Positions 1-10,000 of a stretch of 44,921 nt of DNA are shown in pieces. Numbering within the stretch: the first letter of the stretch is position 1; every line of letters begins with the position of its first letter. The translations under genes and the position numbers were made by a program. The notes below the pieces were generated by a model that was not told where the DNA came from, searched no databases, and saw only the letters and a list, made by a program, of their open reading frames with translations. Origin of the DNA: Sperchopsis tessellata (lineage: Eukaryota; Arthropoda; Insecta; Coleoptera; Hydrophilidae); assembly GCA_033557685.1 (NCBI GenBank), contig JAWQRN010000054.1, forward strand, positions 1 through 44,921. The letters are read 5' to 3'.

Positions 1-155
1 GTCCTTGCCTATATAAGCTTGATCCGGCCGAGTTTGGATCAGTGCAGTGAAATCATTTATTGAAGTAACATCACTCGTCTTGAAAATGTCCCTTGCAACA
101 GTGGACGAAACGTCGGAGCCTCTACACGGTTTCCACCCGGAAACAATAATCAAGT
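1..155 (+). mobile_element. Penelope-like element terminal repeat (pLTR) fragment
   Basis: This is the first of at least seven related fragments in the window (others near 4349, 10905, 12470, 22600, 23868 and 44850). In order it holds a TATA box, an initiator, a conserved block (CATCACTCG), the stem GTCC...GGAC followed directly by GAAACGTC (88-117), a block CTCTACACGG, and the 6-bp hairpin GTTTCC-ACCC-GGAAAC (129-144). The assignment to Penelope-like elements comes from the copy at 12140-12676, where the same tail follows decayed Penelope GIY-YIG endonuclease coding sequence. The left end is cut by the window edge. Confidence 0.75.
10..43 (+). promoter_or_regulatory. Core promoter of Penelope pLTR: TATA box plus initiator
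   Basis: TATATAAG starts at 10 and the arthropod initiator TCAGT lies at 39-43 with its A at 41, placing the TATA box at -31, the classical spacing. The copy at 12490 keeps the TATA box and spacing but has TCAAT. That the element starts transcription here is inferred from this geometry. Confidence 0.6.
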
Positions 156-479
156 AATACTTTTATGGCACTAAATCGGTCCAAAGATGGCTAAATTATT
201 GAGGTCTAAACTGTTATTTTTTCGGTGTGGGGTGAGGGAAGAAGAAAGGGAACATATGTTTGAATTTAAAATTATAATTTTAAATCTCAGGTTGATTGTA
301 CCAGTCAACTTTTCTGTCAACAATATTGACCCTGCCTGCTATAAACATTTCTCAAATCATTGATTTTTTAGCACAATAAAATATATATGTTTGGTTTATA
401 TCAAGTTTACATGTGCAAAACTGGCATTGCTTGTAAGGATATACTGATAAATGAAATAAGGTCAGCATTTAAAAAATGA

Positions 480-840
480 TTTCTTTTCACAACTAGCATC
501 AGTCAAAAGAAAACTTTTAAATTCAATGATGAACTACATCAAATGAGAAATACACTCCAGATCATTGAAACGACTCATATATCTGACTCAAATCAACCGA
601 ACAGGTATGAGTTTAACCATTTTAAAAAGCACTATAGAAAAGTATTGGAAATTGCTAAGCAAATTAGCTATACACAGGCTGTCATAAACAGCCACAATCC
701 GAAAGGCAAATTATGGAACATTATCAATATGGAATCTGATTGAAATCGAAAGACAACCGAAATAAAAATTGATCCTCAAACACCGAATCAGTACTTTATC
801 AATATTGACACTTCGAAGAATATCAAACAATAACTGTTAG
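480..840 (+). mobile_element. LINE relic, region between endonuclease and reverse transcriptase
   Basis: An open frame at 543-743 contains FKKHYRKVLEIAKQ and NPKGKLWNIINMESD, which fit the lysine-rich linker between endonuclease and reverse transcriptase of Jockey/CR1-type LINEs. After the stop the frame continues with a remnant resembling the NxYFINI motif just before the reverse transcriptase. Nothing of the reverse transcriptase follows. It lies in the last intron of the dynein gene. The clade cannot be named from so short a piece. Confidence 0.55.
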
Positions 841-1393
841 TACCTTGCCATAGAATCGACCCTAGCAGAACTGGCACAAATGACTGGGGTTATAAGATTT
901 ACAACCGAATTCTTTTGGAACATACGACAGAATAGCACTGGAAAGTCAAAATATTCGTACTTGATCTTGCACCTTAATTTTTATATAGCTTTGTACATTT
1001 TTAATACCTGGTCATCAAATTATACTACACCTTAACTCAGTTTTCAAATAATACTTATATTCTTTGATATGTATGACGAGGTTAAAGCTTGTAGATCTAT
1101 AGCTATCCTGAATACATGATTGTTATTGTTAAACTTTTACATTTAAAAAATTAGAAAAGTTTTGAGTGATTTCCTTAATTATATCTTAAACTTTTCACAA
1201 CATGTCAAATTCAAAATATTATTAGCATCTCTACTTTAAGGAGCCCTATGAAGCTTTGAGTACATTTTTTTCTTATTTCTTGTTCAAGGAATTCATCTTG
1301 TCGTGTCCCTCAAAACCTTCAGTGTGGATTTATATTATATTTTTGTAAGAACTTTATATAATATCCTAAAGTACATCTTTTATACCATTTTAG

Positions 1394-1623
1394 GTGAAGT
1401 TAATCCTCCACTGCCAACTATGGCCATGACACCAGTTGTTGAAATGCCTGCTAATGACAAACGGTACCAAGCACCCCTTTACAAGACATCTGTGAGGGCG
1501 GGAGTTTTATCTACTACTGGACACAGTACGAACTTTGTTATTGCAGTATTATTACCTACAGTGGAAAAGCAATCGTACTGGATACTAAAAGGAACAGCAA
1601 TGCTAACTCAACTCACAGACTAA
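1394..1623 (+). CDS. Axonemal dynein heavy chain, terminal coding exon (DNAH6-like), partial gene
   Basis: The exon begins after a TTTTAG acceptor at 1388-1393, starts with the last two bases of a split codon and ends at TAA (1621-1623), giving 75 residues plus the stop. It carries the C-terminal signature of axonemal dynein heavy chains: PLYKTSVRAG, LSTTGHSTNFV, a VLLP segment and a final YWILKG...QL tail. These lie in the C-terminal domain of the motor that drives cilia and sperm flagella. RAG after YKTS, VLLP and YWI-KG point to the DNAH6 type; DNAH3/7/12 usually have RRG there. Upstream exons are not in the window: 1-1393 is intron filled by a Penelope fragment and a LINE relic. The gene converges on WASHC5. 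An AATAAA at 2054-2059 is a possible polyadenylation signal. Family very likely, paralogue less sure. Confidence 0.87.
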
Positions 1624-2336
1624 TGAGAAATTTACAAAAAAAAGATACTACAAACCTATTATGGCTATCTATATAAATAGGTAGTAGTAATAGGCTTCTC
1701 AATATTTAAAATATATAATTCTGAAGTTTTTCAATTTTAGTTACTTTTGGGGAAATTGTGGAAAGGAGGACGTGAATGAACGAAAAACTTTGAATTGACT
1801 AGTTGTGCAAAAAAAAAACGTTAATTGTCCTAAAAATATTTTATAGACTATATAAAGCAATGAAAAAGACTTTTATATATTACAGTAACAAGAATTTTAT
1901 TGAAATGGACAATATTTTAAAAAATAGATACTATTTAGTAGTATTCTATCTTTAATAACAATATTATTTTTATGTGTTATATTATTTATCTAGTTATTAG
2001 CCTTAATTTAAAATTGAATTTTTATAAATTGATTCGAATTTTTGTATCCAATTAATAAACATAGGTATAGTATTTATTTAATCTTGTATAGAACTATATA
2101 AGAAGTTTTTGTCTATAAATCATTCTTAACCTTCTGAGATTTTGAATTTTTTGCATTCTTAGTCCATTTGAAGAACTGTTACTAAGTAAGAAATTCACAT
2201 TTTTTAAAGGAATTCAGCTCTAGTGCTTTACACAAGTTCTCAACAATCCGATTCATATTATTTCATACATTACAGCAAAAATTGCAAATTGTAAAAACAA
2301 TGAAATAAATGAAAAATAGCCAAATGAAGTCGCACA
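1624..2336. other. Dynein 3' flank, no further gene seen
   Basis: Very AT-rich sequence with short A and T runs. It probably holds the 3' untranslated region of the dynein transcript (AATAAA at 2054-2059). No coding signal or recognisable repeat was found. Confidence 0.4.
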
Positions 2337-2481
2337 TCTTTTGTTTGTTTATTTATTTACATATTTAATGTTGGCCTAGTTCTATTAGTATGGCGAATCA
2401 CCAACTTCAAGGATTTGGCAACTACACCAAGTTTACTAACTTGGTACTTGCCACCATCGAGGTGGCTCCATACACCATTTT
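2337..2481 (-). repeat. Possible SINE fragment
   Basis: Read on the minus strand it begins in a moderately GC block (GGAGCCACCTCGATGGTGG) and ends in a tail of AAATAAATAAACAAACAAAAG. That tail, and an AGGCCA word before it, resemble the end of the better supported SINE at 29111-29338. Clear A and B boxes are not visible, so the call is weak. Confidence 0.35.
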
Positions 2482-2621
2482 TTAATCACATCATATAATG
2501 AAAATTGCATTAAAAAAAGAACAATTTTATATCAACACTCAAATATCATTATAGAGAAAAGAAAGCAATTAATGAAACTAAATATGAAATTTCCATAACT
2601 AAAAACAACAATTAATATATC

Positions 2622-2864
2622 GTACCCCTGCGAGAAAAGTGACAACTCCAAAAATGCCCATTTTGAGGTAACGTAAGAAATAAATACGTATGGTGTGCCC
2701 CAGCGTGTACAAAAAAAGTCAGATCTCTTACTTGCAATTTATCCACCAGAAATTTAAATTTAAAAGAAGCTTATACTATTTCAATATGTTTTATAGGTTT
2801 TTTAGTTTGTTATTTCTCAAATACTGTATTTCTTAGTTATGTCAATTTTCTTGCCGGGGTGCGT
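2622..2864. mobile_element. Inverted-repeat element (MITE-like)
   Basis: The left end reads ACCCCTGCGAGAAAAGTGAC (from 2624) and the reverse complement of the right end reads ACCCCGGCAAGAAAATTGAC (to about 2860). The similarity continues inward: AACGTAAGAAATA on the left against AACTAAGAAATAC on the right. The inverted arms are about 60 bp around an AT-rich centre. No transposase is encoded and no clean target duplication is seen. The superfamily is unknown. Confidence 0.5.
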
Positions 2865-3890
2865 ATGTTAAAAAATTTTGTGGCATAATATGGCTTATTT
2901 TTTTAAGTAAATATACTTTGTAATTTGCAGTACGGAGTGCATAAGTGGAACTCAGTGTCACTGAAGACGAGTGGAACTCAGAAATCCATCTAGCACATAG
3001 TTTCACTTCCGGCATCTTTTTCTGCATCATAGGTTGTTGTTTCTAATAATTTAAAATATTCGTACTGCAACGTACGTATATGTAAATAAACAGGCAATTG
3101 TCTCCTACCGGCATTTCAATGTCGGGCCAAATTATACAACTGTATTTCTAGGGGTTATATTAACCATCTGAATACTGGATAGTAGACTTGTTCTAAACTG
3201 TAGGGAGCATTTTTGTCGATTCTTCCTAGTACCAAAATCTATAGTCTGACTACCTCCATATTGGGACTGGCTGCTTATATATCACCGTACAAAGTCTCTT
3301 CTAGAAATGCAGGGTGGCTTTCGACTGTACGAGACTAGCATCCGGAGGTCACATAATTTCTATTGCAGGTGCTAATGTTGTTCAGTAGGGTAAAGGCTCC
3401 GCAGTAGTTTCGCAACAATATTTCAAACTTATGAATCCCTTTTAATTAAATATGCCATCAAAATTATAGGATATGATAATCCTGTGAATAAGGATAACAA
3501 GAAACGGTGTAAAATCATTACATTAGAAACAAAATATAACATCATAATGGAGCATGAAGCTGGAAATACCAAATATTTACTAATTGTGAGTACCATTTTG
3601 AAAGACAAAAATAAATATTTAAATGGAGTAGAAAATGCACAATCACTGCAATTTTCTTGAATACGAAAAAAAGAAAATAAAAGTCTTATTCCTCAATGGA
3701 AAAACAACTCCATGGATAAGTCGTCATACTGGACTAATACGGTAGTTATCTTTTAGGACACAAAACATATGTTACAATACCTTAACACTACAATTCATTG
3801 CAATTACTTGGTAACCTAGACATATATTCTGCAATTTTTTTTTATATTTTATAAATAAATAGTAAATATATAATCTATTATTTTATAACA
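2865..3890. other. Intergenic space between converging dynein and WASHC5 genes
   Basis: No supported coding exon, RNA gene or repeat. The WASHC5 3' untranslated region must begin just left of 3891 on the minus strand; no canonical AATAAA is seen on that strand in the first 100 bases. Confidence 0.4.
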
Positions 3891-4047
3891 TCAATTAAGT
3901 GGAGTAGATATAGTTTGTATTATATGCTTAATTTCTTCTGGAAGATGTACTTTAAAACAGTCTTGAGAATTCTTTGAATATGTTACATACATTTCTATGA
4001 ATTTTAATGCAAAAATAGCTTCATTTGGAATGTCATTATTTTTCATA
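3891..4047 (-). CDS. WASHC5: WASHC5 coding exon 13 with stop
   Basis: Residues 1103-1154 and stop TGA at 3893-3891. Reads IPNEAIFALKFIEMYVTYSK and ends in STPLN. The position and AL-F-E-YV-Y pattern match the human C-terminus; the final residues are diverged. Acceptor TTTCAG. Confidence 0.88.
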
Positions 4048-7000
4048 CTGAAAGAAAAAACATAGTTTTAATCCCTAACAAAATAAACAATGAAGACATA
4101 CCTGATACTTTGTTTTGATAACTGAATAATGAGGTCACATATGTACTTTATAAACTTTTCACCTAGAGAAGAATGAAATTGTTTAAATAATGTATGCACT
4201 GCTGCAACATATGGAGCAGCATCTAACTGATCTTGAAGTCTTTTAGTTGATCCTGAAAAGGAATAATATAATTTATTAAATTAAATGTAATAGATTATCA
4301 TGGTTCTTGTCTATAGAAAAGGTGTTACTCGTTGGAACACACTGTGTTGAGTTCATTTATTAAAGAAACACCACTAGCCTTGAAACTGTTCCTTGCAACA
4401 GTGGATGAAAAGAGGGCACCTTTTAGAGCCTCTGCACCCAGAAACACCTTATCAATTAATTAAATGTTTATACAAGCAAAAAATAACAATCATCTCTTAT
4501 ACTGAATTAGAAATATTTACCTTTACAATTGAATAAATATAATTTTGACATATACGATATTACACATATAAATAAAGCTGTGACATGTTCTTCTCTGCAG
4601 TTTACAGTTATGTATACTTTAGTAAACGGATTATTGAGACCCATATAATCGAAGTATGGTGACAACTGGCTTAAAAATTCTTCACTAGGAAACCATTTAC
4701 TACCTTCATTTGTCATGTCATTTATTAGAGCACTACAACAAATAAAATAAAAGGTTAAACAATTAAATACTTAGTGTTGTGTAGGAAAATTCTTAGTTGT
4801 TGGTTGAAAAGTATGCTGGTATGGCGATGTAAGTATATTAAGGGTCCTGGAGTTCCCCCATTTCTTTTTACTTTTCTCTTTATCAATGACCCCCCACTTG
4901 TCACATTCTATCAATATGTTCCTTGTGTAGAGTTGCTCTTATCTGTACTGATGCTGACCATGGACATAGTCATGTAAGATTGAAAATTTATAAATGCGGA
5001 AAGCAACTCTTTACTACACTAATATGAAAGTATGCGATATCAAAAGTTTCAAAAAACAGTAGAATTTCTCACTACAGTGAACCCTCGATCTAACGGACCC
5101 CGATTTAACGGACTTCGGATTTAATGGACAAAATTTTCAGATCTCAAAAATTTTTTTTTCTTAACTCAGTTATTTTCAACAAATTATAACGAATACGCCA
5201 TAAGTTCGAAAAAATACTCTAGTAATTTCACTGACAAGACACTTTTTTACCAGATGTACGGAAGGTTAGGGTTTTTATGACATCAAGGAACAATATGCGC
5301 TTGTGCGCTCGTCAATTTTTTGTATCGATGTAGGCATGAATGTAAGAAATACCGACAAAACAATACTACCAGATGAGCGCCCTTTAGCTAGAAATGTGTA
5401 GAAATGCAGCGGTTGTAAAAACAGATGTAAATCATTATGCTTTTATTTATTACCTTGGTCACTCGCCTTGGGAAAAAAATGGGTTATTTTCTAAAATGTG
5501 TTCGTACGTACATACTATAGAATTTTATACAGATGTTGGGAATTCCCCTAATTTGTTCTGTCACATGATGTGGATGCTGATAATTAGGCGAGACAGAACA
5601 CAAAAATGGCAAAGGAATCTTCGTTAGAAGAGGCTGTGCTAAAATGGTATGTGCAACAACGTTCTTGCGGTGTTAACGTGCGAAGTGTGGAACTGCAATC
5701 TGCAGCAAAGGGTGATCCTGGTTATCAAATGTCGGAAAGTGAGATAGCTGAAGAAGTTATGGGTCAAAATATAACAGACGACGAGGGAGATGAAGAAGAA
5801 GAGCCAGCAATTAAAAAAATTAAACTGAGCTAAGTAAGGAGTCATCTTGACGATTTAATCTCATTTATGGACACATCGGCAGACCCAGACGTGCAGCCAT
5901 ATTACTCTCATTTTCGCAAATTTAGGGAAATTATTGTTAACAAACAACAATCTTTGAAAATACAATTAAAATTGGACGCATTCTTCAAGCCAATTAAACA
6001 AAAATCTCCTCAAACTAGCACGTCGTCTGCAAATCTCTTGTTATCAGATTCCCAATAAATTTTTTATTGAATTATTCATGTTATGTATTGTAAATATTGT
6101 ACAGATAAATTCTTATGTTATACTTTGCTCATAAATAAATATTACTTTGTTATTGTTCTAACTCATTGAATAGCAAAAATATCGTGAAATTCGCAATGTG
6201 CTTAAATTTAGCTGAAGCAAAATTATTACGTTTGAAAACTAAAATAAACATTTCTGTAAACATATGTACTAAACGAAACATGTATTTCCTATCAATATAA
6301 ATACAAAGGTCATAAATTTATTTGACATGCGCATCACAAGGTCATTTTTAATACTTCCAGGTATATGCCAACAGTCTATTATGCTGTGTTTTAAACGAAA
6401 TTAATATGAATTCATTTTAAATAAACTCCGGACTAGGTTCGCATTAATTATGGTAAGCGTGTAAATATATGATTTATAATTTAACTTACTTTTAATTTAA
6501 TATAGACACCATTTTTGGATATTCGGATTTAACGGACAATCGAGGGTTCACTGTAATATGACTTTTCTAGTGCCCACGCACAGTGTTTAAAATATAAAAC
6601 TAAAAATAACATTTTGACACAAAATAAAATGCAAAATATCCTATTTTGTATATAATATAATAAAAAAATATTGAAATATAAAAAATGTTCCATTAAAAAA
6701 GCAAAATTAATATTATTTCCAGTAAAACCAGAGTACAATATATTCGATTAAAAGGTGACTGCTGTTCTAACTTTCAAATTAATACCTATATAAAAAAAAA
6801 GATATTGATTTTGTTGCATATCTAGCATAACTTCCCAATTATGCAAATATTACCACTCGTTTTAGAGGTATAACTAAGATTACTTACTTCTAATATGGGT
6901 GTAAGTTTTAATTAAATAAAATACTACTATTTAAATGTAGGAATTTACACAATGTTGATGAATTAAACTTACTCATATTAATAAAAATGCAAATTGAATA

Positions 7001-10000
7001 AAATCTAAGCTCGTGTGTAGTAATACAAACTTTAATCACTGAAATACTTAATATATTTTCTGAGTTTAATTTGATTTAATACTGCAGTATTAGTTATATA
7101 TATATAAATATTAGTTACTACATAGTGTGTACTATTATTTTATTTTATACATATATGTGTTTGTAACCAGCCGTAATTTAAAACTTATTCATTCAGTTCA
7201 GTGGATTTTTGAGTTGAAGTTAGGGTATTGTGGAAAAATACATTGTCTTAGCATGCAAAGATTTCAAATTTACGAGGATAGTCCAAAATTTAACCCTTCA
7301 TATTATTGGGGCATGTATGCTCTGCATGGTCATATTTTTATGATAATATCACTCGAGGGAGATCTTCAAAATTTCATGAAAATCTCTGTTCTGCAGTATG
7401 TATAGGCAACTGATAACTGGTGATAAAAGTAGGTATTGCTTCCCCAATATAATATGATGACCTATTTCAAAATATTACTATTCCATTGGATGTTAAAATA
7501 TTTATTTTATTTTACAAACTTTACCTAGTGGCATACCTACAATTTGGGAACTTGTCCTGTTTCAGAATCTATATGCCTTTAAATGGGAGGTCTGTTACAC
7601 TATCACAATATATGTCTTTTGTGTCATAGTAAAAACAAATTATCAGCACGAGAGATTATGTCACCTATCAGTGTTAAGTTACTTGAAGAGTGCACATTAA
7701 TATGGCTATTCTAAGTATTTAATTAATTTTTTTTACAGTGTTTTAAATAAATATACCTATATAATGTTATAGACAATTAAACAATTTAAGCATCTAATAA
7801 GGTCATTTCAATTAAAACTAAAAATAAATCAATATAAAATGTTATTTACATCAATATTTTTACTTACTTGTTCAAAGATCGAAGTGAGGACTCCAAATTT
7901 TTGGCATCAAATTTACATGATGTATTTAAATGAAAAGCAATAAGATTCCTTAACAGTTGAAGTTGACCAATAATTAAAAGGTACTCGGTCATCACGGAGA
8001 ATAGTTTTGTGCTTCGACTTATACAGTTCTGATAATACTTGGAAATATTCGGTATTGATTCTATTTTCTCTAGTTCTTTGTGAATGGTGCTCAGAATGTT
8101 TTTCCAGGCTACATTTTTTGTATCTTTATTTTCCAAAATTCCTAGAATAAAAATTATATTATTTAAGATATCTTTTACTAAGGTTTGTTTTAACTAATAT
8201 GGATCATGAAAACAGAGTGAATATGAGTGGTTTGGAATATTTATGCAATTAAAATATTTTACATGCGAGTGGTCTTCATAAAATAAAAAGTATCAAACTG
8301 TCATCAACTTTCAGGCAATATAGTTGCTATAATTGTGAATATCAGAGAAATGTTGTATTTTTCAAGGAATCTATGAAATATATAAAAATATTTAAGTTTT
8401 AAAACACTACAAAAAAAAAACTTACAACCAATATTTGAACTACAAGACATACCAGTTATTACATCCACTTAGACGATATGTATATATAAATGAGTTAATA
8501 TTTTCTAGATTCTTTATGCTTTCTAAGTATATTCTGGCTTTGAAATTACTTTGAAGTAGTATGTCATGACTTCACTAATAAAAATTTGTACATCAAGAGC
8601 ATGCTTTCACTAGGATCATCTTTTTTCACAATAACTTACCAATAACTTTTTTTAAATTAGTTGTTATCATAAAAGAAAATAGTCTGTCCAATCCGACTAG
8701 CCCAGTTATTTCTATTGCTGAAGCTATCAATTTTACAGTTTCTTTATTAAAAATTGACTTCTGAGTTTTGACGTCATACCATGATGATACTTGTTCAATA
8801 TACGTTGTGGTTCTAAAATGTACTGGTATTACTACAATATCAAATAAATATAAAATGATAAAAATACTTGGGATCTGTTAATTTAATAACTTCTCTAGCC
8901 AGACGTCCAATAAAATTCTCACTAAAAGCATCTGTGGGCGGATATTTAGGAATGTGCACGTGACGACTTTGATAAGCACTCTCCCAATCATGCACCTTAT
9001 TTCTTAAGAATCCATTGCATTCTTGTTCAACATTGTAGTTAACAATTCTAGTAACTTCTTCTTGCCAAATTTTTAGTCCATTTATGTTGACATAGTCCTA
9101 AACATTATACATTTTAAAAATAACCTTATAAATCATATCGTTTTACCTTACTTGTATATACTCAAAAGATCTTTTATATCCATCCATAATATGACCAAGT
9201 GCTTTAAGACGTACTTCTAAGTCACCTATTTTAGATTTTACATTAAATGTTAATTCAGAATGCAAAGCTTTGGATATATGCTGAACTAATTCTTTCCTTA
9301 AACCATCATCAAGCAGAACCTTTGGATCTAGACAAACCACACCTACTAAGGTGCTTTTCATCATTCGCATACCTAAAACAAACTAGTGTTAAAGATCATG
9401 GTGACATTCAACAAAATATTAATGAATGTGATTAAATAATTAAAATTTTGAATTTTTAATGACTGCCAACGTTGAAAATTTTAAAAAGTAATGGAGGCTG
9501 TAATGCCAATAATAAAGGTGATTTTGTTCTTGGAGGTAGAAGAGACCGTGAGCCAGAAGATGCTCCTGGTGTGGAGATTTTGAAGGTATCGGTAAATACA
9601 ATGGCTTTAAAAGAAAAAAAGCCACAAAAAGAAAGGAACAGGCCAAGCTAGTGTTAAATGGAAAAAGATGATACTGGTTACAAATAAAGTCCAGGCTGCT
9701 AGAGGTGAATCTGTAGTACTAGCTCGAGTAGACAAAAATGTCTGGATGGTGTTCCTAGACTGAAAGAAGAATGTGGATCATCTGGACCCTCTAGGCCTCC
9801 ATGTCTTTTTATTAAACAAACTACAAAATAACTACACAACAATAAAGCACTTAAATAATTAGCAATTTAGAACATTTTAAGCAATTTTTTTTCAAACATA
9901 TTGCAGGTGGAGGACAATGCTGTCTTTGGCTCCAGAATATTTGGCACACTCAAGTCATTATAAAAGTTTCTTAAGAAAGTAACATTTCCAAAACACCCTT

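Noticed and set aside
9440..9660. Open frames on both strands in WASHC5 intron 6.
   Set aside because: No recognisable motif, no splice context joining them to the host gene, and low-complexity composition.
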